Below, piece by piece: positions 14,497 to 22,025 of a stretch of 25,196 bases of DNA. Made by a program: the position numbers and the translations under genes. This DNA is from an uncultured Veillonella sp. Lineage in GTDB: Bacteria > Bacillota > Negativicutes > Veillonellales > Veillonellaceae. The first letter of the stretch is position 1. The number at the start of each line of letters is the position of its first letter. The DNA is taken from NCBI GenBank assembly GCA_900550175.1, contig URQX01000012.1:1-25196 (forward strand). Direction: 5' to 3'. The notes below the pieces were generated by a model. The model worked only from the letters and a program-made list of their open reading frames with translations. It was not told where the DNA came from and ran no database searches.

Positions 14497-14760
14497 ATGT
14501 ATTTAGCAAAAGTTATTGGTAATGTTGTGGCTACGAAAAAAAGTGATACCCTTTTAGGATATAAGTTAATGATTGTACAGCCGGTAGATGCATCGCTTTC
14601 ACCAAATCATAGAGAACAAGTGGCAGCTGACTTTGTAGGTGCTGGTGTGGACGAATATGTGTTAGTCGGCACAGGGTCATCCGTACGGGTAGAAGAAAAT
14701 AGAAAAGGTGCAACTATTGATCTTGCAATTATCGGTATTGTAGACTCTGTTATTATTTAA
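14497..14760 (+). CDS. eutN: EutN/CcmL-type pentameric vertex protein (BMC-P)
   Basis: 87 residues, the standard size for BMC-P. YLAKVIGNVVATKKSDTLLGYKLMIVQ begins the five-stranded barrel, GAGVDEYVLVGTGSSVR is the central signature, and ATIDLAIIGIVDSV ends it. Pentamers cap the twelve vertices of the shell. AGGAG lies upstream of the ATG; the gap to the previous gene is 22 bases and the next gene begins 13 bases downstream. No unusual residues seen. It is the only BMC-P in the window, so it should be essential for shell closure. Confidence 0.95.
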   Translation: MYLAKVIGNVVATKKSDTLLGYKLMIVQPVDASLSPNHREQVAADFVGAGVDEYVLVGTGSSVRVEENRKGATIDLAIIGIVDSVII

Positions 14761-14773
14761 CAAGGAGGTAAAT

Positions 14774-16096
14774 ATGAAAACCCAATGGGGGGTATTTTCC
14801 TCAGTTACACAAGTTGTGCATGCTGCTAAAGAAGCCTTTCATGTATATAGGCGTGTGAGTTTACGAGAGCGAAAGCAAATGATTCAGGCGATTCGTGAAG
14901 GCTTGTATAGTTATAGTCATGAGTTTGCTACTCTTGCCTGCCAAGAAACAGGAATGGGGAAAGTAGCGGATAAGATTATTAAAATCAAGCTTGCACTAGA
15001 GGAAACTCCTGGTCCTGAAGATTTACAAACTCATACGACACTAGGCGAAGGCGGTATTGTTTTTAGTGAACCATATCCTTATGGTGTAGTATGTGCTATT
15101 CACCCAAGTACAAATCCATGCGAAACGCTTATTAATAATACAATAAGTATTTTGTCAGCAGGTAATGTAGCGATTCATTGTCCTCATCCAAGAGCGATGG
15201 AAGTATCAAAGTATATAACGAAGATTATCAATCAAATTATTATGGATAAATTCGGTATATGTAATCTTGTTACGACAGTGGATTCTTGCTCATTATCATA
15301 TATCAAAGAAATTATGAATCACCCTGATGTAGAGTTGATACTTTCTACAGGTGGTTCGGATGCAGCAAGATGCGCTTTATCTTGTGGTAAAAAGATAATT
15401 TCTGCAGGACCTGCTAATCCAACATTTATTGTAGATGAAACGGCAGATGTTGAAAGAGCAGCGTATTGTATACATAAAGGGGCCTCTTTTGATTACAATA
15501 TAACTTGTACATCAGAAAAAAATATTGTTGTTGTTCAAGATATATTACCTCAATTTAGAGCAGCCTTAGAGTGTCTTAATGTGTATTATGTTGATTCTAT
15601 TAGTGAAATGCTACAGCTTTCAAAGCTATTGTTAACAGAAGATCTAGAAGTGAATCGGCAGTACGGCGGTAAATCTGCAGACACAATTTTGAAGGATGCT
15701 GGTATTGTGACCGACCGCTCATATGATTTGATTGCTGTTGAAACTGTACGTATTCATCCTTTTGTTACAAAAGAATTGCTAGCTCCGTTGATTACAATTG
15801 TAAAAGCTAGAGATTTTGACTATGCATTACAAATAGGTATTGAAGCGGAGCAAGGATGTCATCATACAGCGGGTATTCACTCTAGCAATTCAGAACGCTT
15901 GAGACGTGCAGCTAAAGCCTTTGGTACAGCTATATTTGTAAAAAATGGTTGTTCCCTCGATGGTATTGGTATTTGTGGCGTAGGGGCAACATCCTTTACG
16001 ATTGCGAATATAACCGGTGAAGGAACTGTGACTGCGAAGGATTTGGTACGTAAAAGAAGATGCGTATGTGTAGAAACACTAAGCTCCTATGCATAG
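14774..16096 (+). CDS. Divergent PduP/EutE-like CoA-acylating aldehyde dehydrogenase paralogue without encapsulation peptide
   Basis: 440 residues, paralogous to the PduP gene at 19196-20599 but starting where the catalytic domain begins, so the N-terminal encapsulation peptide is absent. The catalytic cysteine is retained (Cys245 in NITCTSEKN). Nearby motifs have drifted: GAGAGNPP of PduP is SAGPANPT here, and GGEGHTTFTIAGPTGEG is CGVGATSFTIANITGEG. The protein is unusually rich in cysteine (around 17-20 residues). It may oxidise an aldehyde to acyl-CoA, form mixed oligomers with PduP, or act on a different aldehyde; it may also be a decaying duplicate. CAAGGAGG precedes the ATG. It is followed by a 111-base gap before the sensor gene. 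Confidence 0.82.
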   Translation: MKTQWGVFSSVTQVVHAAKEAFHVYRRVSLRERKQMIQAIREGLYSYSHEFATLACQETGMGKVADKIIKIKLALEETPGPEDLQTHTTLGEGGIVFSEPYPYGVVCAIHPSTNPCETLINNTISILSAGNVAIHCPHPRAMEVSKYITKIINQIIMDKFGICNLVTTVDSCSLSYIKEIMNHPDVELILSTGGSDAARCALSCGKKIISAGPANPTFIVDETADVERAAYCIHKGASFDYNITCTSEKNIVVVQDILPQFRAALECLNVYYVDSISEMLQLSKLLLTEDLEVNRQYGGKSADTILKDAGIVTDRSYDLIAVETVRIHPFVTKELLAPLITIVKARDFDYALQIGIEAEQGCHHTAGIHSSNSERLRRAAKAFGTAIFVKNGCSLDGIGICGVGATSFTIANITGEGTVTAKDLVRKRRCVCVETLSSYA

Positions 16097-16154
16097 GTCT
16101 ATGAAAGTTAGTTATGATTGATAAAATTAGCATGATTTTTACAACTACAGTCGA

Positions 16155-16187
16155 ATACAATATGTAGGGATATTTTACGTATTGTAT
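16155..16187 (+). promoter_or_regulatory. Inverted repeat upstream of the sensor-regulator genes
   Basis: ATACAATATGTA (16155-16166) and TACGTATTGTAT (16176-16187) pair at 11 of 12 positions with one wobble around a 9-base spacer. The repeat overlaps a possible promoter (TTTACA 16138-16143, 17 bases, TATGTA 16161-16166; alternatively -10 TACAAT 16156-16161). No T-tract follows. It could be an operator for autoregulation or an RNA hairpin controlling the regulators. Confidence 0.5.
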
Positions 16188-16207
16188 GAGAAAGGGAATA
16201 AAAACCA

Positions 16208-17509
16208 ATGCCACGAGATCAATTTGAAGAACGTCAGCATGAAGAAGCGCGACTAGATATCATGACAGCAATTGGACATGATTTACTAGAAGAGATACAA
16301 CAAGCAGTTGCTAATGTAACTGGGATTGCTTTTGTTACAGTAGATTATAAAGGTGATGTATTAACTGAAACGACACATTTTTGTAATTATTGTAAGAATG
16401 TAAGAGATAATCCTACCTCTTTATTGTTATGTAAATTGTCTGATGCCTCTGGTGCTATTATTGCAGCTACCAACAAAGAGGTAAGTATATATATTTGTCC
16501 TTGCGGACTCCTAGAAATTGCCATTCCTATTATTGTGGATGGGCATTATTTAGGAGGCTTTATTGGAGGACAAATCTTATGTGATGATGCACCAGATACT
16601 ATTGTTCGATTAAGTAAAAATATGATTCCTGGAGGACAGAACTTGATTAAACATGATGTATCGACTTTTAAACTAGAAGATCTAGCTGATATTAAGCGAT
16701 ATAGTTATAGTGAGGTTCTTTCAATTGCTAAGCTAGTCGAATTTATTATTAATCAATTAACAAATCATGAGATTGTATCAAATCGAAATAAGCAAAAAAA
16801 TCTAAAGCGTATCGGTACATTAGAGCTAAAATTACGAGATACAGAATCAAAGTTATATAGTTTGCAAACTGAATTGGTGCGATATAAGCGATACGTTGAT
16901 ATAGTACGTAACTGTAAACTATTAGACGTAATAGATAGCTTGTCTATTTTAGAAAATGCACCTACTACTGAAGCAGCTATTTTGGAATATACACATACAT
17001 TAGCTCTTCAACATGATAGCTGGATTGAAGCAACCATTAAAGAAGAATGCTCACGAATAGGGACAATGGTAAATTTGCTAAATTATCGTGAAGATTGTCA
17101 TACTACGTGGAAAGCCAATGTGGATGAAGCGTTGTGGCATTGTATGGTACCTGCTTATAGCGTATGGCAATATGTGCAACAAATTATAGAAAATGCACAT
17201 CAAGAGGGGCATAATGAAATTTCCATTATGTTACACACAGAAATTCAAGGAAATCAGGTATCTATTTTTTTAGAAAATAATAGGGTCGCACTCGATTCTG
17301 ATGAGTTAAAACTACTGCAAGATGTATTACAGGAGAATCCTTCTGCAATACATGAAGATATGTCCGAGCAGGACTTATCATTATTGTATAAATCTATTCT
17401 AGAGTTGCAGCAGCTGTTTGTAACACAATATGGCGTATCTATACATGTAGAATGCCATCGTAAATCTTGTGGAGGTATGCAAGTAAAACTTTCATATCCG
17501 TTAGAGTAA
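16208..17509 (+). CDS. PocR-domain sensor with degenerate LytS/YesM-type histidine kinase
   Basis: 433 residues, no transmembrane segment, so cytosolic. Residues ~14-180 are a PocR ligand-binding domain: FCNYCKNVRDN, LLLCKLSD, IYICPCGLLEIAIPI and GGFIGGQIL hold the conserved cysteines and glycines; PocR binds 1,2-propanediol in Salmonella. A coiled-coil (about 197-235) leads into a kinase-like end. The segment where the family has I-N-P-H-F-L-Y-N reads R-N-C-K-L-L-D, so the phospho-acceptor His appears to be Cys236. The ATP-binding N-box keeps IIENA (Asn329), but the later D-x-G-x-G box reads LENNRVALD, and the C-terminal glycine box is reduced. It may be a ligand sensor that works by binding rather than phosphorylation. 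It lies 15 bases before the AraC-type regulator. Confidence 0.8.
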   Translation: MPRDQFEERQHEEARLDIMTAIGHDLLEEIQQAVANVTGIAFVTVDYKGDVLTETTHFCNYCKNVRDNPTSLLLCKLSDASGAIIAATNKEVSIYICPCGLLEIAIPIIVDGHYLGGFIGGQILCDDAPDTIVRLSKNMIPGGQNLIKHDVSTFKLEDLADIKRYSYSEVLSIAKLVEFIINQLTNHEIVSNRNKQKNLKRIGTLELKLRDTESKLYSLQTELVRYKRYVDIVRNCKLLDVIDSLSILENAPTTEAAILEYTHTLALQHDSWIEATIKEECSRIGTMVNLLNYREDCHTTWKANVDEALWHCMVPAYSVWQYVQQIIENAHQEGHNEISIMLHTEIQGNQVSIFLENNRVALDSDELKLLQDVLQENPSAIHEDMSEQDLSLLYKSILELQQLFVTQYGVSIHVECHRKSCGGMQVKLSYPLE

Positions 17510-17524
17510 ATGAGGAGTTAAGTA

Positions 17525-18538
17525 ATGGTCAAAATTCTTTTGGTAGATACTGATCAGTTGCATATGAGAGCCCTACAAAAAAGAATTGCCATGCATATGG
17601 AGGCAGATGTTGTTTGTATAAGTACATATAAAGAAGTTGTGGATTTAGGCAAACAGGCTGAATTTTCTGTAGCTTACGTTGCAATGGATGTATGCAATCA
17701 AAAAGCAAGTGATATAATTAGATATTTGTATTATACGTATCCACAGTGTCAGGTAGTAATGATGGTTAACAAACATATAGAATCGATTGCTACTTTGACT
17801 ATGAAATATGAAGGCATTGGATATCTTTATAAACCATTTTCTTGGGACGATTTTACTAAATGGATTCCACAAAGTGAAAAGGAAATAAAGAATGTAGTGT
17901 GTGATGAGGCTTCTGAATATTTAGATGCTGTATACAATGCATTCTTTAAAGGTGATTTTCTTTTAACTGTAGAGAAAATGTATCGGCTATGCCAACATAA
18001 GTGTGAAAACTGTGATAAGAATGCTCTTATTGATATGTTATATTCGCTGATAGATGAGGTGCAAACGAACTTAGTGGACTATTCAAATTGTGAAAGGTCT
18101 AGCTTCCATCGTCAACAACCACTTACGTATTTTACAACCAGATATCCAGAGGGCCTTAACGTATGGATATTTAAGACTGTGGATTTCCTATTTATGGAAT
18201 TGTATAAAGGTAAACAAGATATTTTATATACTATTCTTCGCTATATACATGATCATATTCAGGAAGATATATCGTTGAAAGATATCGTGGTAGCTTGTAA
18301 TGTTAGCCAAGGTTATGTAAGCCGTATTTTTAAGCACAAATTAAATATGACTATTATGCAGTATATACATAAAAAGAAAATAAACTTGGCGAAAGAATAT
18401 ATACTAGGTACAGAAAAAAGTGGGACTCATATAGCTAATATTCTGGGATATAGTGATGTTAGTTATTTTTGTAAAATTTTTAAAAAACATGAACACAGAA
18501 CTATCTCACAATATAGAGATCAGTTAATTAATGGATAG
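17525..18538 (+). CDS. AraC-type transcription regulator with degenerate receiver domain
   Basis: 337 residues. The C-terminal ~100 residues are an AraC DNA-binding domain with two helix-turn-helix units: LKDIVVACNVSQGYVSRIFKHKLNMTIMQYI and THIANILGYSDVSYFCKIFKKH. The N-terminal ~115 residues resemble a receiver: LLVDTDQ replaces the usual acidic pair VDDE with Asp8 and Thr9, and aligning from both ends puts Ala53 at the phospho-acceptor position (Asp55 is two residues off). The Thr/Ser switch is Val in VVMMV, while the lysine of GYLYKPF is kept. It is therefore probably not phosphorylated in the usual way. It is the likely activator of both divergent promoters at 8949-9296. GAGGAG precedes the ATG. 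Confidence 0.88.
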   Translation: MVKILLVDTDQLHMRALQKRIAMHMEADVVCISTYKEVVDLGKQAEFSVAYVAMDVCNQKASDIIRYLYYTYPQCQVVMMVNKHIESIATLTMKYEGIGYLYKPFSWDDFTKWIPQSEKEIKNVVCDEASEYLDAVYNAFFKGDFLLTVEKMYRLCQHKCENCDKNALIDMLYSLIDEVQTNLVDYSNCERSSFHRQQPLTYFTTRYPEGLNVWIFKTVDFLFMELYKGKQDILYTILRYIHDHIQEDISLKDIVVACNVSQGYVSRIFKHKLNMTIMQYIHKKKINLAKEYILGTEKSGTHIANILGYSDVSYFCKIFKKHEHRTISQYRDQLING

Positions 18539-18542
18539 ATAA

Positions 18543-19184
18543 ATGCTTATGAAACAGTCTGAATATATACATCGAGTGACCGACCGAGTCATGACGAAAT
18601 TAAAAGAACTCAATCGCTACAGTGTTCCGATAGGTGTTTCCAATCGTCATGTTCATGTATCAAGAGAGGTGTATCAGAAATTATTTGGCCAAGATGAATT
18701 AACTAAAAAAACAGATTTAAAACAACCTGGTCAATATGCTGCTAATGAAACAGTAAGCTTGATAGGTCCAAAAGGATGTATTGAAAGAGTGCGTATTTTA
18801 GGACCTTTTAGAGATGAAACACAAGTAGAAATTTCTCTTACAGATTCATTTTTGCTAGGTGTAGCTGGTGCTATCCGTGAATCAGGAGATTTAAAAGAAA
18901 CACCAGGTATTACTTTAAGAGGACCAAAAGGAGAACTTAGAATTTCTCAAGGTGTCATTGTAGCTCATCGACATATTCATATGCACCCAAGTGATGCAAG
19001 TCGCATGGGGGTCCTTGATAAGGAACGAGTGTCAGTAACTATCTATGGAGAACGAGCATTGACATTTTCTAATGTAATTGTTCGTGTATCCCCTAAGTTT
19101 GCTTTGGAAATGCATATTGATGTAGATGAAGCAAATGCTGGACGTATTAAGAACAATGATATAGGAATTGTATCGAAGACATAG
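18543..19184 (+). CDS. pduL: PduL-type phosphotransacylase
   Basis: 213 residues. It converts acyl-CoA and phosphate to acyl phosphate, recycling CoA within the shell. The zinc-site motifs are intact: SNRHVHVS (around 33-40), AHRHIHMHPSDA in the second beta-barrel domain, and EMHIDVDEANAG near the C-terminus. The N-terminus MKQSEYIHRVTDRVMTKLKEL is an amphipathic helix of encapsulation-peptide type, as in luminal PduL. The start could be ATG 18543 or ATG 18549 (two residues shorter); neither has a strong ribosome site, and the gap of four bases after the regulator suggests coupled translation. It fits directly before PduP. Confidence 0.95.
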   Translation: MLMKQSEYIHRVTDRVMTKLKELNRYSVPIGVSNRHVHVSREVYQKLFGQDELTKKTDLKQPGQYAANETVSLIGPKGCIERVRILGPFRDETQVEISLTDSFLLGVAGAIRESGDLKETPGITLRGPKGELRISQGVIVAHRHIHMHPSDASRMGVLDKERVSVTIYGERALTFSNVIVRVSPKFALEMHIDVDEANAGRIKNNDIGIVSKT

Positions 19185-19195
19185 AGGAGATACAA

Positions 19196-20599
19196 ATGAA
19201 ATTAGAAGTGATTGAAAATATAGTTAAACAAGTAGTAAAGGATTTGCAACAAGAAGGGATTACGATGGAAGCCTCTACTTATGAATATGGTGTTTTTGAC
19301 ACCATGGAGGCGGCCATTAGAGCGAGTGAAATAGCGCAAAAAGAATTGTTGTCTTATTCTTTGCAAGAACGTAATGCCTTTGTAGATGCAATTCGTAAAA
19401 CTATTTTACAAAAAGATCATTTAGAAATGATTTCGCTTATGGCAGTAGAAGAAACTGGTATTGGTAAATATAGTGATAAATTGATTAAAAATAGAGTGGC
19501 AGCAGTAAAAACACCAGGTAAAGAAGTGTTGGAAACTAGAGCCATGACTGGTCATGATGGATTGACTATTGAAGAGTTTTGTCCTTTTGGTGTCATAGGG
19601 GCCATCACTCCTACAACTAACCCGACAGAAACCATTATTAATAACTCTATATCTATGATTGTAGGCGGTAATACAGTTGTATTTAGCCCACATCCAAGAG
19701 CAAAAAAGGTATCTACTATTTTGGTTCAAATGATTAATAAAGCGCTAGAAGCTGCAGGAGCACCAAATAATTTAGTTACTATGGTTAGAGAGCCATCTAT
19801 AGAAAATACACAAATAATGATGGAACATCCTAAAGTACGATTGCTAGTAGCCACTGGTGGACCCGGTATTGTAAAACAAGTACTTTCTTCCGGTAAAAAA
19901 GCAATTGGTGCGGGTGCGGGAAATCCTCCTGTTGTAGTAGATGAAACCGCTCATATTGAACAAGCTGCAAAGGATATCATAAATGGTGCAAGTTTTGATA
20001 ACAATGTACCATGTATTGCAGAAAAAGAAGTGTTTGTTGTGGAAGAGGTAGCAGATCAACTAGTGTACCATATGAAGAAAAATGGTGCTTATGAAATAAC
20101 AGATATGTCTACCCTAGATACATTAGTGAAAAAAGTAACTAAAGATGATGGTAAGCCTAATCCGGATTTTGTAGGTAAGTCTGCTAAGGATTTGCTTGCA
20201 TTAGTAGGTATTGTTGTTGATGATAGTATCCACTTAATTATTGCAAGAACATCAGAACACCATCATTTAGTAACTGAAGAAATGATGATGCCAATCTTAC
20301 CGATTGTATCTGTTCCTAATGTAGATATTGCGATTGAATGTGCATATCGTGCAGAATTAGGCAATCGTCATACTGCAATGATGCACTCTCAAAACCTTGA
20401 AAAGCTATCGAAGATGGCACGTTTGTTAGAAACTACAATTTTTGTTAAGAATGCACCTTCTTATGCTGGTATCGGTGTAGGTGGTGAAGGGCATACAACA
20501 TTCACTATCGCGGGACCAACAGGCGAAGGGATTACTTGTGCACGGTCGTTCTGCCGTATTCGACGCTGTGTACTAAGTGAAGCATTTAGCTTAAGATAG
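19196..20599 (+). CDS. pduP: PduP-type CoA-acylating aldehyde dehydrogenase
   Basis: 467 residues. It oxidises propionaldehyde (or 3-hydroxypropionaldehyde) to the acyl-CoA with NAD. The N-terminal ~20 residues, VIENIVKQVVKDLQQEG, form an encapsulation peptide for luminal targeting. The catalytic cysteine is Cys273 in NNVPCIAEKEV; GAGAGNPPVVVDETA and GIGVGGEGHTTFTIAGPTGEG are the expected cofactor and C-terminal motifs. GAGGAG precedes the ATG, 11 bases after PduL. Unlike the paralogue at 14774-16096, it has no drifted motifs and is presumably the main enzyme. It works with PduQ, which regenerates NAD. Confidence 0.95.
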   Translation: MKLEVIENIVKQVVKDLQQEGITMEASTYEYGVFDTMEAAIRASEIAQKELLSYSLQERNAFVDAIRKTILQKDHLEMISLMAVEETGIGKYSDKLIKNRVAAVKTPGKEVLETRAMTGHDGLTIEEFCPFGVIGAITPTTNPTETIINNSISMIVGGNTVVFSPHPRAKKVSTILVQMINKALEAAGAPNNLVTMVREPSIENTQIMMEHPKVRLLVATGGPGIVKQVLSSGKKAIGAGAGNPPVVVDETAHIEQAAKDIINGASFDNNVPCIAEKEVFVVEEVADQLVYHMKKNGAYEITDMSTLDTLVKKVTKDDGKPNPDFVGKSAKDLLALVGIVVDDSIHLIIARTSEHHHLVTEEMMMPILPIVSVPNVDIAIECAYRAELGNRHTAMMHSQNLEKLSKMARLLETTIFVKNAPSYAGIGVGGEGHTTFTIAGPTGEGITCARSFCRIRRCVLSEAFSLR

Positions 20600-20609
20600 A
20601 GAGGTTTAT

Positions 20610-21179
20610 ATGAATGAATCGTTAGGACTATTAGAAGTAAAAGGCTTACTAGGAGCAATTACAATAGCAGATGTGATGGTAAAAGCATCAAATGTGCATG
20701 TAGTTAATATTGATAGAGCTAATGGTTTTGGTTGGTTTACTGTAAAAGTCGTAGGCGATGTTGGAGCTATTCAATCAGCTATACAAGCGGGTACTTTGAC
20801 CGCTAAAGAAATGGGTTGTTTTATCGGATCTAAAGTGATACCACGGGTGTCACAAAGCGTAGTCGATGTATTTTTGAAAGAGGACGAGGTTAAAGAAACC
20901 GTAGAACTAAATCAAAAGAACGACCCCATAGAATCTATTAATATTGAAGGGGAAAACGTTAGTGCTATAAGCGAAGTTGATACAGTAATTTCAACTATTG
21001 AAGAAACAAGAGAAATAGCCCAAATAGAAACTGTTTTAGATTCTATAGATAATATATCTGATGAAGTAAAAGGCAGTATGACATTAGTTGAAATAAATGA
21101 AGATGTTAAAGAAGTAAAGCGTCCTCAAAAATCAACAAAATCAGGGAAATCTAAAAAGAAAAATACTTCTAAAAAATAA
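20610..21179 (+). CDS. BMC-H shell protein with long charged C-terminal tail (PduK-like arrangement)
   Basis: 189 residues: one BMC domain (about 1-88) with SLGLLEVKGLLGAITIADVMVKASNVH, then an extension of about 100 residues. The pore segment reads NGFGWF instead of GSG, which would put bulky aromatic residues at the pore. The extension is acidic from about 90 to 165 (many Glu and Asp, no cysteine), then ends in a basic Lys/Ser tail, KRPQKSTKSGKSKKKNTSKK. PduK has a comparable extension but with cysteines for an Fe-S site, which is missing here. The tail is probably disordered and might bind acidic partners or nucleic acid (inference). GAGAGG lies upstream and the next BMC-H follows at once. 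Confidence 0.88.
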   Translation: MNESLGLLEVKGLLGAITIADVMVKASNVHVVNIDRANGFGWFTVKVVGDVGAIQSAIQAGTLTAKEMGCFIGSKVIPRVSQSVVDVFLKEDEVKETVELNQKNDPIESINIEGENVSAISEVDTVISTIEETREIAQIETVLDSIDNISDEVKGSMTLVEINEDVKEVKRPQKSTKSGKSKKKNTSKK

Positions 21180-21190
21180 GGAGATTTATT

Positions 21191-21460
21191 ATGAATAATG
21201 CATTGGGTATGGTGGAGACAAAAGGTTTGGTTGGCGCAATTGAAGCAGCAGATGCGATGGTAAAAGCATCTAATGTTGAATTAGCTGGATATGAAAAAAT
21301 TGGTTCCGGTCTAGTTACTGTTATGGTTCGTGGTGATGTAGGTGCAGTTAAAGCAGCAGTAGAAGCTGGTGCAGTAGCAGCTGGTAACGTAGGAATGGTT
21401 ATTTCAACACACGTAATTCCACGACCTCACCATGATGTGGAATCACTATTAGCAAAATAA
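21191..21460 (+). CDS. BMC-H hexameric shell protein (PduA/PduJ-like), copy 2
   Basis: 89 residues, a canonical BMC domain almost identical to the copy at 13603-13884 through the core, with the same edge lysine in DAMVKAS, the same KIGSG pore loop and HVIPRPH. Differences are concentrated at the ends (NVGMVIS against AVGEVVS, and the last 12 residues). AAGGAG precedes the ATG. Two near-identical hexamers as in PduA/PduJ suggest gene dosage or slightly different packing. It follows the tailed BMC-H by 11 bases. Confidence 0.95.
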   Translation: MNNALGMVETKGLVGAIEAADAMVKASNVELAGYEKIGSGLVTVMVRGDVGAVKAAVEAGAVAAGNVGMVISTHVIPRPHHDVESLLAK

Positions 21461-21489
21461 ACTAAAAGCCTATGATAAGGAGGCTGGAC

Positions 21490-22023
21490 ATGGATATTTA
21501 CGATTCTGTCCGACAAATTATTGAAACTATGAAGAGAACTCCTTCAGTTATTAATGATAATAATGTACTTATTGGAGATACTGTACATATTAAAAATAAT
21601 AAGGCAATTACAATTGAATCAGTAGTTGATACTATTGTAAAAGCTTGTGAGACTGAATCAAATCGTTTAGGTGTACCTGTTGTAGTAGCTATCGTAGATG
21701 CTAGTGGAAGTCTAGTTTATCAAAGACGTATGGAACGATCTCTTGGAATTAGCATAGAATTAGCGCCCCATAAGGCGTATACGGCGGTTGCGTTTAGATG
21801 TAGTACGGCAAAACTTGGTAAAGAAATACAGCATGGGAGTTCTCTTTATGGTATTGAAACTATGGTACAAAAACCAATAGTTTTATTTGGCGGTGGTGAA
21901 CCATTAATGTATGAAGATTACTTATTAGGTGGTTTAGGCATTAGTGGTGGCACCGTAGAAGAAGATATGCTCATAGTAAAAGCAGGACTACAGGCTTTTC
22001 AAGCGTATATAAAAGGAGCGTAA
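21490..22023 (+). CDS. PduO-C/GlcG/HbpS-type haem-binding-domain protein
   Basis: 177 residues. Residues ~45-175 match the GlcG/HbpS fold that forms the C-terminal domain of PduO: a start at ITIESVVDTIVKACETESNRLGVPVVVAIVDASGSLV, then HKAYTAVAFRCSTAKLGKE, and GGLGISGGTVEEDMLIVKAGL. The cobalamin adenosyltransferase half of PduO is absent. The start is taken at ATG 21490 with AAGGAGG (21477-21483) six bases upstream; the frame reaches ATG 21472 only through that site. The N-terminal MDIYDSVRQIIETMKR may be an encapsulation helix. Some relatives bind haem; a cofactor cannot be confirmed. It ends three bases before PduQ. Confidence 0.85.
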   Translation: MDIYDSVRQIIETMKRTPSVINDNNVLIGDTVHIKNNKAITIESVVDTIVKACETESNRLGVPVVVAIVDASGSLVYQRRMERSLGISIELAPHKAYTAVAFRCSTAKLGKEIQHGSSLYGIETMVQKPIVLFGGGEPLMYEDYLLGGLGISGGTVEEDMLIVKAGLQAFQAYIKGA

Positions 22024-22025
22024 TA

